DNA of 45,429 bases from Oscillospiraceae bacterium (GTDB taxonomy: Bacteria; Bacillota; Clostridia; Oscillospirales; Ruminococcaceae), in contig JAFUIS010000004.1 in assembly GCA_017468365.1 (NCBI GenBank), positions 1 through 45,429 of the forward strand, written 5' to 3'. Within the stretch, counting starts at the first letter, position 1. Every line of letters starts with the position of its first letter. This document shows positions 1-8,003 of this stretch, piece after piece. Made by a program: the position numbers and the translations under genes. The notes beneath the pieces were generated by a model. It searched no databases. It was not told the DNA's origin and worked only from the letters and a program-made list of their open reading frames with translations.

Positions 1-508
1 GATCAAAGAAATGCAGCGCAATGCGGCATTTATGGATCCCACCAGAGCAGCGGCACATCTTGTGGGCGCACAGGCATCTGCAATGCAGGCGGCGGCATCC
101 AATGAAGGAGCAGGCGCAGCAATGGCGTTCATGGGCATGAACATGGCACAGGGAGCAGGCGGCGTAAACGCAGCAAATCTTTATCAGATGGGACAGCAGC
201 AGGCAGCACAGCAGCCTGCACCTGCACCTGCACCGGCAGCTCCTGCAGGCTGGACTTGTTCCTGCGGTGCAGTAAATACCGGTAAGTTCTGCACTTCCTG
301 CGGAGCAAAGAAACCGGAAGACGGTTGGGTTTGTTCCTGCGGAACCGTTAACAAAGGTAAATTCTGCAGCGAATGCGGAGCCAAGAAACCTGCCGGCGTT
401 CCCCAGTATAAATGCGACAAATGCGGTTGGGAACCCGAAGATCCCAAAAATCCGCCCAAATTCTGCCCCGAATGCGGCGACCCTTTCGGTGACGAAGATA
501 TTAAATAA
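1..508 (+). CDS. SPFH-domain protein with C-terminal zinc ribbons (3' part only)
   Basis: The reading frame is open from the window edge (an ATG at 11 is internal), so only the C-terminal ~168 residues are present. What is visible: an Ala/Met/Gln-rich linker (GMNMAQGAGG), then two near-identical CxCG...CxxCG zinc ribbons, each followed by AKKP, and a third CxxCG...CPECG ribbon at the very C-terminus. This tail is typical of bacterial SPFH/band-7 proteins of the YdjI (so-called virion core protein) type. In those, an N-terminal SPFH domain, here outside the window, associates with membrane. The next gene encodes a small membrane protein 45 bp downstream with its own strong RBS, so the two may be cotranscribed. 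The SPFH assignment rests on the tail composition and not on the SPFH domain itself. Confidence 0.75.
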   Translation, partial: IKEMQRNAAFMDPTRAAAHLVGAQASAMQAAASNEGAGAAMAFMGMNMAQGAGGVNAANLYQMGQQQAAQQPAPAPAPAAPAGWTCSCGAVNTGKFCTSCGAKKPEDGWVCSCGTVNKGKFCSECGAKKPAGVPQYKCDKCGWEPEDPKNPPKFCPECGDPFGDEDIK

Positions 509-553
509 TTTTTAATTATTTAAATAAATGAGTTTTTTTCAGGAGGTAACATT

Positions 554-844
554 ATGGAAAACAATAAACTTATGGGAATTCTCAGCTATATCGGAATTCT
601 TGTTCTTATCCCGATTTTTGCGGCAAAAGACGATCCTTTCGTTCGCTATCATGCAAACCAGGGACTTGTTAACTTCATCGTAGCACTTGTTGCAGGTGTT
701 CTTACCGCAATTCCGATAGTAGGAATCGTTGCAGGTCTTGTAGGCATTGTCTGCTTTGTATTCGCTATCATCGGAATCATCAACGTTATCAACGGCAAAA
801 TGCAGCCCCTTCCTCTTATCGGCGGAATCGAGATCCTTAAATAA
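554..844 (+). CDS. DUF4870-like small membrane protein
   Basis: A 96-residue, very hydrophobic protein. An AGGAGG RBS at 541-546 sits 7 bases before the ATG. The N-terminus (LMGILSYIGILVLIPIF) is one membrane segment. The conserved-looking FVRYHANQGLVNFIVAL patch follows, then a long hydrophobic stretch that would form one or two more helices and a short polar C-terminus. The order 'short helix, RxHxxQG, hydrophobic hairpin' is characteristic of DUF4870/Tic20-like proteins. Function is unknown. It follows the SPFH/zinc-ribbon gene directly and is closed by a strong terminator at 855-886. Confidence 0.8.
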   Translation: MENNKLMGILSYIGILVLIPIFAAKDDPFVRYHANQGLVNFIVALVAGVLTAIPIVGIVAGLVGIVCFVFAIIGIINVINGKMQPLPLIGGIEILK

Positions 845-854
845 TTCCATAACG

Positions 855-886
855 AAAAAAGCCTCCGGAAACGGAGGCTTTTTTTA
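855..886. terminator. Bidirectional intrinsic terminator
   Basis: Stem AAAAGCCTCCG / CGGAGGCTTTT with a GAAA loop, an A-run on the left and a T-run on the right. It ends the DUF4870 unit on the plus strand and overlaps the last codon of the convergent mnmM gene, so it can serve both. Confidence 0.9.
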
Positions 887-1465
887 TTTGAAATATTCAG
901 GATCTTTTACTATGAAAATGGGGAAGGGAGGATCGTTGGGACGATTGAGAAAATCGCATTTCATTACGTTATATTGTGCGCCGGGAAGGGAAGAAACGAA
1001 TTCAAGGATAGCGTCGCGCTCGGAATAGCCGTTGTTTCTTCCGTAATAGACACAAAGTGAAAGCATGCCGCCGGGTTTTAAGATGTCGAGGGATTTTTGA
1101 ATGGCAGGAATACTTGTTTCGGCGCGGGTGAAAACGTCGTGGCTTCCGCCCGGAAGCCAACCAAAATTGAAAACGATGCAGTCGGCGGTGTTGGGCTTTG
1201 CAAATTTGTCGATTTCGCTGTGGCTGGTGCAAACGACCTCGGTCATTTCGGAAAAGCCGTTTTCCTCAAGGTTTTTCTTTGTGGAATCAACGGCGTCCTG
1301 CTGGATATCCATTGCGAGGACGCGGCCTTCTTTTCCGCAAAGCTCACAAAGATATACGGAATCGTGACCGTTGCCGCAGGTGGCGTCAATGCAGAAATCG
1401 CCAGGTTTTATATGCATTTTAAGAATTTTATGGACGATGCCGAGGGCACTGAAAGGACTGAACAT
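884..1465 (-). CDS. mnmM: MnmM (YtqB) tRNA mnm5s2U34-type methyltransferase
   Basis: 193 residues, the usual length of the YtqB/rRNA_methylase (PF06962) family. SAM-binding motif I is DATCGNGHD (27-35). An acidic motif II follows at AMDIQ, then the family signature FNFGWLPGG (about 99-107) and the C-terminal RPNDPPF. YtqB of Bacillus subtilis has been shown to be MnmM, which methylates 5-aminomethyl-2-thiouridine at the tRNA wobble position in Gram-positive bacteria; that function is transferred here by family resemblance. The gene stands alone, convergent with DUF4870 and divergent from the lipoprotein at 1714. Confidence 0.85.
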   Translation of the reverse strand: MFSPFSALGIVHKILKMHIKPGDFCIDATCGNGHDSVYLCELCGKEGRVLAMDIQQDAVDSTKKNLEENGFSEMTEVVCTSHSEIDKFAKPNTADCIVFNFGWLPGGSHDVFTRAETSIPAIQKSLDILKPGGMLSLCVYYGRNNGYSERDAILEFVSSLPGAQYNVMKCDFLNRPNDPPFPIFIVKDPEYFK

Positions 1466-1649
1466 TTTTATCCTCCGATGTTTTGAAATTCTTTTATAAT
1501 CCTAAAACAAAGATGAAAATATGTCAAGAAAATAATTTTAATTATTATACTATAAAATATATAATTATATAAAAATTTGTCATTTATCCGCAGTTTGTGT
1601 ATTTTTTATTAATAAACGGTCAATTTTTCTTTATAATATAAAAAACCAT

Positions 1650-1678
1650 TTGCATTTTTTTGCCTTTTATATTATAAT
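1650..1678 (+). promoter_or_regulatory. Putative sigma-A promoter of the 1714 lipoprotein gene
   Basis: A perfect -10 TATAAT (1673-1678) lies 17 bp after TTGCAT (1650-1655), which is a weak -35. The flanking 1500-1680 region is very AT-rich and contains no ORF. It separates two divergent genes. Confidence 0.5.
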
Positions 1679-1713
1679 CTCGTTTAGATATCCAGAAAGG
1701 AATGTTTATTTTT

Positions 1714-2451
1714 ATGAAAAAAATGCTTGCCGTTATTCTCGGCCTTATGCTTATTTTGCTTTCCGCAACCGGTTGTGCAAGACCCGACCCCACCTATGTA
1801 ACCCCCGAAGATTTTGATATCGAGTTTTATCCCATGAGCGAAGACGGAAAAGTTTTTGCTGCAGGTCTTACCGCTATCCAGATCGTTATCAACACTCCCA
1901 ACGTAGAAATGGGAACCGGTGAGCTTGCTATTTACAAAGCTTCCAACGATGAAAGAATCGCTGTTTACGATGCACGTATGGATACCGACTATATCTATAT
2001 CAACAGCGGCACCAACCCTGCTTATGCACAGCTTATCATCTTCCTTCCCGAAGATCAGGTTTTTGAAGCAGGCGAAAGCTATTACGTAACCGTTGATGAA
2101 AAATTCTTCTATGTTGATGACATCAAAGATTTTATCGGAGGAATTGAAAAAGGCGAATGGGAATTCACCATCGGCAATTACGGTTATGACGGCAATATCA
2201 AAGAACTGCCTTCCACCTATCTTGTAGGTGACGTTATTGAAATCCCTGTTTCTGTTGCAGATAACGCAAAACTTGCGGTTATCAATTATGATAACGTAAG
2301 TGTTGTTAAAGCTGATCAGCGTGCACTTTTCGAAAACGGAACTTTCAAACTTGAAGCTATCAGCGAAGGCACCACCGCTATTTCCATCATGTTCCTCGAT
2401 GAAAACGGAATGCATATCGAAACCCTTGGTTTCACCGTAACTGTTAAATAA
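1714..2451 (+). CDS. Hypothetical lipoprotein
   Basis: Start: an AGAAAGG RBS (1694-1700) touches the ATG at 1702, so the ATG at 1714 is preferred (245 aa). The N-terminus MKKMLAVILGLMLILLSATGC is a lipoprotein signal with lipobox SATGC, so the mature protein should be lipid-anchored outside the cell membrane. The rest is beta-rich and acidic (…EDFDIEFYPMSEDG…). A C-terminal ~80 residues (DVIEIPVSVADNAKLAVINY… to …FTVTVK) resemble an Ig-like/Big domain with the pattern seen in bacterial surface modules. No enzyme motif is visible. It is monocistronic between a promoter and a terminator. Function unknown. Confidence 0.8.
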   Translation: MKKMLAVILGLMLILLSATGCARPDPTYVTPEDFDIEFYPMSEDGKVFAAGLTAIQIVINTPNVEMGTGELAIYKASNDERIAVYDARMDTDYIYINSGTNPAYAQLIIFLPEDQVFEAGESYYVTVDEKFFYVDDIKDFIGGIEKGEWEFTIGNYGYDGNIKELPSTYLVGDVIEIPVSVADNAKLAVINYDNVSVVKADQRALFENGTFKLEAISEGTTAISIMFLDENGMHIETLGFTVTVK

Positions 2452-2465
2452 CCAAAAAGCGAATA

Positions 2466-2494
2466 AAAGAGCCGCAGAAATGCGGCTCTTTTTA
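2466..2494 (+). terminator. Intrinsic terminator
   Basis: Stem AGAGCCGCA / TGCGGCTCT, GAAA loop, followed by TTTTTATT. It closes the lipoprotein unit. Confidence 0.9.
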
Positions 2495-2505
2495 TTGCGT
2501 TTCAT

Positions 2506-2533
2506 TTGTAATTGTTATATAATAATATATAAT
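2506..2533 (+). promoter_or_regulatory. Putative promoter of thyX
   Basis: TTGTAA (2506-2511), a 16-bp spacer and TATAAT (2528-2533), located 40 bp upstream of the thyX start. Confidence 0.5.
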
Positions 2534-2573
2534 GGTGTATATTGCACGCAACAATAATAAGGAGGCAAAAATC

Positions 2574-3329
2574 ATGAAAGTAAATCTTCTTTGTCATACG
2601 CCCAATCCCGAAAAAACCATTGCCGCTGCCGCAAGACTTTGTTACAGCAATTCAGGCGCAGACGAACTTTTTGACGGAATGACAGATGAAAAAGCTTCCG
2701 ATTATGTCGCGATGCTTGAAAGACTCGGACATGAAAGCCCTCTTGAGCACGCTACTTTCACATTTACCATCGAGGGCGTTTCCCGTGCTTTTCTTGCGCA
2801 GATCACAAGACACAGAATTGCTTCCTTCAGTGTTCAGAGCCAGCGTTACGTAAACAAAGAAGGACATTTTGAATTCATCGTTCCGCCTTCCGTTTCCGAG
2901 AATGAAGAGGCGCTTGAGGAATATAATAAAATTATGGCAACCTGCAGCGAAAGCTATAAAAAGCTTACCGAAATTCTTCAGAAAAAGGCAGCAGAAGAAT
3001 TTATGGCCGAAGGAAAATCCGAAGAAGCCGCATGGAAGCTTGCCGAAAAGAAAGCTATTGAAGACGCAAGATTTGTTCTTCCCAATGCATGCGACACCAA
3101 GATGATCGTTACCATGAACGTAAGAAGTCTTCATAACTTTTTCCGCCTTCGCTGCTGCAACCGTGCACAGTGGGAAATAAGAGCAGTGGCTGACGAAATG
3201 CTTCGCCTTTGCAGAGCGGAAGCTCCTTCTCTCTTTGCACATGCGGGTCCTGCATGTGTTTCCGAAGGAAAATGCTCCGAAGGAAAAATGACCTGCGGAA
3301 AACCCAGAACCGAACTTATTTTCAAATAA
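2574..3329 (+). CDS. thyX: Flavin-dependent thymidylate synthase ThyX
   Basis: Makes dTMP from dUMP using FAD, NADPH and methylene-tetrahydrofolate. The diagnostic ThyX motif RHRxxSxxxxSxR is seen as RHRIASFSVQSQR at residues 79-91. Start: an open frame exists from 2532, but AAGGAGG at 2559-2565 points to the ATG at 2574 (MKVNLLCHTP), giving 251 aa, a usual length for clostridial ThyX. The conserved ESPLEHATFTF and the C-terminal dUMP-region MNVRSLHNFFRLR are both present. The DJ-1 gene follows 10 bp later in a likely operon. ThyX use would fit an organism without ThyA. Confidence 0.97.
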   Translation: MKVNLLCHTPNPEKTIAAAARLCYSNSGADELFDGMTDEKASDYVAMLERLGHESPLEHATFTFTIEGVSRAFLAQITRHRIASFSVQSQRYVNKEGHFEFIVPPSVSENEEALEEYNKIMATCSESYKKLTEILQKKAAEEFMAEGKSEEAAWKLAEKKAIEDARFVLPNACDTKMIVTMNVRSLHNFFRLRCCNRAQWEIRAVADEMLRLCRAEAPSLFAHAGPACVSEGKCSEGKMTCGKPRTELIFK

Positions 3330-3339
3330 GGAGGAAAAT

Positions 3340-3861
3340 ATGGTTTTTGTTTTTCTTGCCGACGGATTTGAGGATATGGAGGCCGTTGTTCCTTTTGACC
3401 TTATGAAAAGGGCGGGGATAGAAGCGGTGACCGTCGGAACCGGCGGAAAAAACATTGAAAGCGCCCACGGACTTTCGGTAACTGCGGAAATTGACGAAAG
3501 CGAAGTCGATTTTTCCGTGGCGGAGGCTTTTATTTTTCCCGGTGGATGGCCCGGTGCAAAAAATCTTAAAAATTCAGAAACAGTTAATAATGCCGTAAAA
3601 TTTGCGCTTGATAATGATATCATTATCGGAGCTATCTGTGCTTCGCCGGGATACGTTCTTTCCGGAACCGGTGCGCTTTTAGGCAAAAACTACACCTGTT
3701 TTCCGGGATTTGAGGCAGAAGAGGGAAATTATACCGCAAACGATATTGAAATTGACGGAAAACTTATTACCGCAAACGGACCGCAATCCGCGGTGAAGTT
3801 CGGACTTGCGCTTGTAAAAGCAATTAAAGGCGATACTGAAGAACTTTCGGCGTTTTATTGA
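3340..3861 (+). CDS. DJ-1/PfpI family protein (YajL-like)
   Basis: 173 aa, standard for the DJ-1 subfamily. The N-terminal LADGFEDMEAVVPFD carries the family's conserved Glu. The nucleophile-elbow cysteine is C100 in GAICASP, and the FPGGWPGAKNL loop is also conserved. Family members are reported as glutathione-independent glyoxalases/deglycases or chaperones, which cannot be separated from sequence alone. GGAGG sits 9 bases before the ATG, and 10 bp separate it from thyX, so it is probably cotranscribed. A shared stem-loop lies 3' of it. Confidence 0.9.
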   Translation: MVFVFLADGFEDMEAVVPFDLMKRAGIEAVTVGTGGKNIESAHGLSVTAEIDESEVDFSVAEAFIFPGGWPGAKNLKNSETVNNAVKFALDNDIIIGAICASPGYVLSGTGALLGKNYTCFPGFEAEEGNYTANDIEIDGKLITANGPQSAVKFGLALVKAIKGDTEELSAFY

Positions 3862-3867
3862 TAAAAT

Positions 3868-3903
3868 GCCGAAAGCCCTGCGTTATTGCGCAGGGCAAAG
3901 GCT
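3868..3903. terminator. Shared stem-loop between convergent genes
   Basis: Stem GCCCTGCG / CGCAGGGC, extended by GCC/GGC. The downstream T-tract is poor on both strands (CTTTCGGCATTTT on the minus side). It lies exactly between the convergent DJ-1 and Cys-rich genes, so a weak bidirectional terminator is the likeliest role. Confidence 0.55.
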
Positions 3904-3914
3904 TATGGATTTTT

Positions 3915-4049
3915 TCAGCCGCAACCGCAGCCGCAATCGTTTCCGCAGCCGCAACCGCAGTTGTTGTTATAGCCGTTGTTGCCGCAGCAACTGAAGAGAA
4001 GGATAAGGATGATGATCCACCAGCAGCAGTTATTGTTGTTTCCGAACAT
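3915..4049 (-). CDS. 44-aa Cys/Gly/Asn-rich membrane peptide
   Basis: Too short for ordinary ORF calling. On the minus strand a clear GAGGTGA RBS sits 6 bases before the ATG at 4049. Translation gives MFGNNNNCCWW, a hydrophobic core IIILILLFSCC, then GNNGYNNN and a CGCGCG…CGCGCG tail, ending in TGA at 3915. It has ten cysteines in 44 residues, one membrane-length segment and a Gly-Cys dipeptide repeat. This composition is like the small high-cysteine/YjcZ-like peptides of spore-forming Firmicutes. Those are often spore-coat associated, though a role here is inference. Codon choice (TGC/GGC alternation) and the RBS make it a real gene and not a repeat artefact. Confidence 0.8.
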   Translation of the reverse strand: MFGNNNNCCWWIIILILLFSCCGNNGYNNNCGCGCGNDCGCGCG

Positions 4050-4083
4050 GAAATTTCACCTCGCGAAAATAATTTATACGGGC

Positions 4084-4101
4084 GGCGGAAATTTTTCCGC
4101 C
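4084..4101. repeat. Perfect 18-bp palindrome upstream of mltG / Cys-rich peptide
   Basis: GGCGGAAA-TT-TTTCCGCC, between the divergent Cys-rich peptide gene and mltG. There is no T-run on either side, so it is more like an operator or leader hairpin than a terminator. Confidence 0.5.
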
Positions 4102-4187
4102 TTGCCGGTATGTTATATATTATGAAAACCCCGAAGCGTTGGTTACAAAGAGTTTTGCTTTTTCCGGCGCGATGAATGGAGGACTTT

Positions 4188-5558
4188 ATGAACAACAAAG
4201 AATTTGAAGATTTCTTCAAAGACCTTGATCCAAACGACATTCCCGTTGTTGACGACGAGGACGACGGAGAAGATTTTGCCTTTTCTTCGTTTTTCGAGGA
4301 CGAAACATCTTCCGTAAAAAAAGAAGAAAAAATTGAGCAGGAGCCTGAAACTGTCGCACCGGCGAAAAAGGAACTTGTTTTTGAAGAAGAAACCGCAGAG
4401 CCGGAAGAAGAGGATGTTTTTCCCGACCCGGATCCGGAACCGGTGAAGAAAAAAACACCTTCCGCAAAAAACAAAAAAACTTCCGTAAAAAATAAGAAGA
4501 AAAAATACAACACCATTTACAACTGGCTTATAACCGTTGTTTGGGTTTCGGCGGTACTTGCGGTTTCTGTTTTCATCGCTTCCTTTGCACTTTCAAGCAT
4601 AAACGACCTTGTAGGTTTCAGCAAAGAGAGCAAAGAAGTTCAGATCACCATTCCGGAAGGATACGACCTTTCCGAAATTGCCGAACTTCTTAAAGATAAC
4701 GGAGTTATTGACGAACCTTTTACCTTCGAAGTTTACGCAAGGGTAAAGGATATGGACCAGAAGCTCGATTCCGGTACTTTTACCCTCAACTCGAACCTTG
4801 GATATGACCAGATCTTCCAGATCCTTAAGAGAAAAGAAGCGGCAAAGAACGTTGTAAGCGTAACTTTCTATGAAGGTATGCGACTTTCTGACATTGCAAA
4901 ACGCCTTGAGGAAAACGGAGTTTGCGGCTATGACGAATTCATGGAAGCTGTAAAGACCGAAGTTTTTGAATATGAGTTTGAAAGCATGATGGGAACAAGC
5001 GAATACATTTATTATAAATGGGAAGGCTATCTGTTCCCGGATACCTATGAATTCTTCACCGATTCCAGCCCCAGAAGCGTTATGGCGAAGTTCATCGACA
5101 ACTTCAACAGCAAAATTTCCGGTTATTACGACCGCATGAAGGAAATGGGAATGAGCCTTGACGAAGTTATCACCCTTGCTTCCGTTATCCAGTCCGAGGC
5201 GGCTTATCGCGAAGATATGGAAAAAGTTTCTTCCGCATTCCACAACCGTCTTGCCGAAGGTTCCGGACTTCCTTATCTTCAGTCCGACGTCACCTGGTTC
5301 TATTATGAACAGGAGATCATGCCTTTCGTTGAGGATCAGGAACTTTCCGACACTTACCACACCTCTTACGATACCTATTACAAGAGAGGACTTCCGGTGG
5401 GACCCATCTGCAACCCCGGTATCAACGCAATCGAAGCCGCGCTTTATCCTGCGAATACGGATTACTACTACTTTGTCACCGACAAGGAAGGAAAATTCTA
5501 TTACGCATCCACTCTTGCCGAACACGAGGCAAATATCGTTGCCGCCGGCAGAGGCTGA
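4188..5558 (+). CDS. mltG: Endolytic transglycosylase MltG
   Basis: Cleaves nascent peptidoglycan strands at the membrane and is thought to set glycan length. Start: GGAGG at 4178-4182 precedes the ATG at 4188, so upstream ATGs are rejected (456 aa). Layout: a long acidic then Lys-rich cytosolic N-terminus (1-110), one TM helix (about 112-137), a LysM-like subdomain, then the YceG catalytic domain. The catalytic Glu is E337 in VIQSEAAYRED. The downstream family blocks HNRL, LQSDVTW, YKRGLPVGPICNPG and the C-terminal LAEHEAN are intact. The ~100-residue acidic/Lys N-terminal extension is longer than in E. coli MltG but common in Firmicutes. Strong terminator downstream. Confidence 0.95.
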   Translation: MNNKEFEDFFKDLDPNDIPVVDDEDDGEDFAFSSFFEDETSSVKKEEKIEQEPETVAPAKKELVFEEETAEPEEEDVFPDPDPEPVKKKTPSAKNKKTSVKNKKKKYNTIYNWLITVVWVSAVLAVSVFIASFALSSINDLVGFSKESKEVQITIPEGYDLSEIAELLKDNGVIDEPFTFEVYARVKDMDQKLDSGTFTLNSNLGYDQIFQILKRKEAAKNVVSVTFYEGMRLSDIAKRLEENGVCGYDEFMEAVKTEVFEYEFESMMGTSEYIYYKWEGYLFPDTYEFFTDSSPRSVMAKFIDNFNSKISGYYDRMKEMGMSLDEVITLASVIQSEAAYREDMEKVSSAFHNRLAEGSGLPYLQSDVTWFYYEQEIMPFVEDQELSDTYHTSYDTYYKRGLPVGPICNPGINAIEAALYPANTDYYYFVTDKEGKFYYASTLAEHEANIVAAGRG

Positions 5559-5570
5559 TAGTTTTAAAAG

Positions 5571-5606
5571 AAAAAAGCACCCTTTCACCGAAAGGGTGCT
5601 TTTTTT
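5571..5606 (+). terminator. Intrinsic terminator
   Basis: Stem AGCACCCTTT / AAAGGGTGCT with loop CACCG, followed by seven T. Ends mltG. Confidence 0.92.
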
Positions 5607-5607
5607 G

Positions 5608-5636
5608 TTGCCTGCAAAAAGCCGCGTTCATATAAT
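5608..5636 (+). promoter_or_regulatory. Putative promoter of the DUF3343-desulfurase pair
   Basis: TTGCCT (5608-5613), exactly 17 bp, then TATAAT (5631-5636). It lies just after the mltG terminator and 35 bp before the next start. Confidence 0.65.
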
Positions 5637-5670
5637 GTAGAGAAATAATATCGAGGAACAGGCGGTAATT

Positions 5671-5892
5671 ATGATGAAAGAGTATTATTTTCTTTTAAGC
5701 TCGGTAACAAGCGCTGTTAAAGGCGAAAAGATACTTTTGAAAAACGGTTTCAGGGCGCATGTTTTAAAAGACGGTTCGGTGAACCCATATGGCTGCGGAT
5801 ATATGATAAGAGCTTCCGGCGAAAAGGAAAAAATGACAGAACTTCTTAAAAAAGGCGGAATAAGGATAAACGAAATAAGGGAGGCAAAGTAA
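5671..5892 (+). CDS. DUF3343 (putative Se/S carrier-like) protein
   Basis: 73 aa with the YYFLLSSVTSAVKGEKILLKNG opening and the central NPYGCGYMIRA block containing the single conserved Cys. These are the marks of DUF3343 (PF11823), a small family found next to cysteine desulfurases and selenium-trafficking genes. It is proposed to carry sulfur or selenium on its Cys; that role is inference from neighbourhood. The stop codon overlaps the ATG of the next gene (TAATG), so translation is coupled. The start may be 5671 or the adjacent ATG at 5674. Confidence 0.85.
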   Translation: MMKEYYFLLSSVTSAVKGEKILLKNGFRAHVLKDGSVNPYGCGYMIRASGEKEKMTELLKKGGIRINEIREAK

Positions 5893-7034
5893 TGCTTTAT
5901 TTTGACCATGCAGCTACAAGTTTTCCAAAGCCGATTGCAGTAAGAAACGCGGTGAACGAAAGCCTTTTATATTACGGAGCAAACCCGGGAAGAAGCGGCC
6001 ACGAACTTTCGATAGAAACTGCAAAAAAGGTTTTTGAAACAAGGGAAAAGGCGGCAGAACTTTTCGGCGTAAGCGAACCGGGAAACGCTGTTTTTACTTC
6101 AAACTGTACCGAAGCCATAAACCTGGTGCTCATGAGCATCGCAAAGCAAAAAGGGCATTTTATCATTTCGGACCTTGAGCATAATTCGGTGCTCAGACCG
6201 TTGTTTGAACTTAAAAACCGCGGTATCATCGACTTTTCAGTTGCCGAAACCTTTGCGGGAGAACCCGAAAAAACATTGCGCTCTTTTGAAAAATTGATAA
6301 GAAAAGATACGAAACTTATAATGGTGACCGGGGCTTCGAACGTATTCGGAACGAAACTTCCGGTCGCCATGCTTGGAAAAAGCGCCTGTGAGCACGAAGT
6401 GCTTTTTGCTGTTGACGGAGCACAGATCGCCGGGAACGAAAAGATAGATATGGCAAAGGAAAACATAGATTTTCTTTGTGTTCCGGGTCACAAAGGCCTT
6501 TTGGGACCCATGGGAACGGGAATGATGATAACGAAAAGACCGGAACTTATAGAACCTATCATTTTCGGTGGAACGGGAAATTTTTCGCTTTTTCCGATAC
6601 AGCCGCCGGAACTTCCGGAAAGGACGGAAAGCGGAACGCTGAACGTTCCGGGAATATGCGGACTTTTGGCAGGAATGGAAGCTGTGGAAGGAAAGGAGGA
6701 AAAAATCGGAAGAAAAGAAAGCAAACTTGCAAACTTTATTTTCGACGAGCTTTCAAAAATAGAAGGGGTGAAACTTTTTTCCAAAAAGCCGGAATATGAA
6801 AATTCGGCACCGATCGTTTCGTTTGTTATCGGTGATCTTTCGGGGGAAGAAACGGCGCGGATCCTTTCGGAAAAAGGTGTGGCGGCAAGAGGAGGATTCC
6901 ATTGCAGTGCTCTTGCGCATCTTAAAGCAGGAACGGAAAAAAGAGGACTTTGCAGGGTGAGCATCGGTTGGCCAAACAGTTTTGGAGAGGCGGATAAACT
7001 TGTAAAAATTGTTGCCGAGGCGGCGAAAAATTAA
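5892..7034 (+). CDS. Cysteine desulfurase-family class V aminotransferase (EGY type)
   Basis: PLP enzyme expected to release sulfur (or selenium) from cysteine/selenocysteine. 380 aa. It begins MLYFDHAATSFPKP, as class V desulfurases do. The PLP lysine lies in VPGHKGLLGPMGTG, the signature of the TIGR01977 'EGY' subgroup and not of IscS/SufS. A C-terminal active-site loop Cys is seen in AARGGFHCSALAH. Coupled by a 1-bp overlap to DUF3343, suggesting the small protein accepts the persulfide or selenide. No selD, selA or yedF is in the window, so the selenium link cannot be tested here. Confidence 0.9.
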   Translation: MLYFDHAATSFPKPIAVRNAVNESLLYYGANPGRSGHELSIETAKKVFETREKAAELFGVSEPGNAVFTSNCTEAINLVLMSIAKQKGHFIISDLEHNSVLRPLFELKNRGIIDFSVAETFAGEPEKTLRSFEKLIRKDTKLIMVTGASNVFGTKLPVAMLGKSACEHEVLFAVDGAQIAGNEKIDMAKENIDFLCVPGHKGLLGPMGTGMMITKRPELIEPIIFGGTGNFSLFPIQPPELPERTESGTLNVPGICGLLAGMEAVEGKEEKIGRKESKLANFIFDELSKIEGVKLFSKKPEYENSAPIVSFVIGDLSGEETARILSEKGVAARGGFHCSALAHLKAGTEKRGLCRVSIGWPNSFGEADKLVKIVAEAAKN

Positions 7035-7055
7035 TGTATGTTCACAAAATAACTC

Positions 7056-7083
7056 TTGAAAATACACACTCTTGTGTTATTAT
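7056..7083 (+). promoter_or_regulatory. Putative promoter of cdaA-cdaR
   Basis: TTGAAA (7056-7061), a 16-bp spacer and TATTAT (7078-7083), inside the only AT-rich gap before cdaA. Confidence 0.5.
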
Positions 7084-7133
7084 ATTAATAAGAGAAATTC
7101 TAACTTTATGTTTAATATAGAAGAGGTAAAAAT

Positions 7134-8003
7134 ATGGGTGAGTTTGCATTTTCCTGGAACAACATACTCAATGTCCTCAAAACGTTCGGCATATGGGATC
7201 TTATAGATATCATTATCATTGCAGCGCTCTTATACAGGGTGCTTATGTTTGCTGCAAACAGCCGCGCAGGACAGCTTATCAAAGGTATTTCGCTTCTTCT
7301 TCTCATGTATATTCTGGCGGCGGCTTTTGAACTTAAAACCACTTCGTACCTTCTTGAACAGGTGTTCAGTTTCGGTATCATCGCAGTGGTAGTCGTTTTC
7401 CAGCCGGAACTTCGTCATGCACTTGAAAGCATGGGTAAATCGAAACTTTCGAACTTTACTTTCTTTAATTTTACCACAGAAAAAGAGGACGACGACACCG
7501 TTATCCGCGACTGCATTTCTGAGGTTGTGGAAGGCGTTACAGAGCTTTCTAAACATGACGTGGGCGCGCTTATCGTTTTTGAACGCGAGACCAAGCTTGG
7601 AGAAATCATTTCCACGGGCACCATTGTTAACGCCGACACCAGCAAAGAGATAATCGGAAACATCTTTTTCCATAATGCGCCGCTTCACGACGGTGCAACT
7701 GTTATCCGTGACGGAAGAGTTTATGCGGCAGGCTGCTTCCTTCCGCTTTCACAGAACTATGATATCAGCAACATGCTTGGCACAAGGCACAGAGCCGCTC
7801 TTGGCATGAGTGAAAACAGCGACGCCGTTACTGTTGTTGTTTCCGAAGAGACCGGCGTTATTTCCATGGCAATCAACGGAAACCTTTACCGCGACCTTAC
7901 TCCTTCGCTTCTTAAAAAGAGACTTGAGGAGCTTCTTATTCCGGAAAAAACCGAACCCGTTGTTTCCAGATTCTTTGGAAAAGGGGGTACTGAAGAGAAA
8001 TGA
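7134..8003 (+). CDS. cdaA: Diadenylate cyclase CdaA
   Basis: Synthesises the second messenger c-di-AMP from two ATP at the membrane. 289 aa. Three N-terminal hydrophobic helices (about 20-40, 50-65, 78-92) are followed by the DAC (DisA_N) domain. The catalytic DGA motif is at 186-188 (PLHDGATVIRDG) and RHR at 218-220 (GTRHRAALGMSE). It overlaps cdaR by 4 bp (ATGA), the usual CdaA-CdaR operon. GAGGTAAAAAT before the ATG is the RBS. In many Firmicutes glmM comes third; here it is absent and a terminator follows cdaR. Confidence 0.97.
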   Translation: MGEFAFSWNNILNVLKTFGIWDLIDIIIIAALLYRVLMFAANSRAGQLIKGISLLLLMYILAAAFELKTTSYLLEQVFSFGIIAVVVVFQPELRHALESMGKSKLSNFTFFNFTTEKEDDDTVIRDCISEVVEGVTELSKHDVGALIVFERETKLGEIISTGTIVNADTSKEIIGNIFFHNAPLHDGATVIRDGRVYAAGCFLPLSQNYDISNMLGTRHRAALGMSENSDAVTVVVSEETGVISMAINGNLYRDLTPSLLKKRLEELLIPEKTEPVVSRFFGKGGTEEK

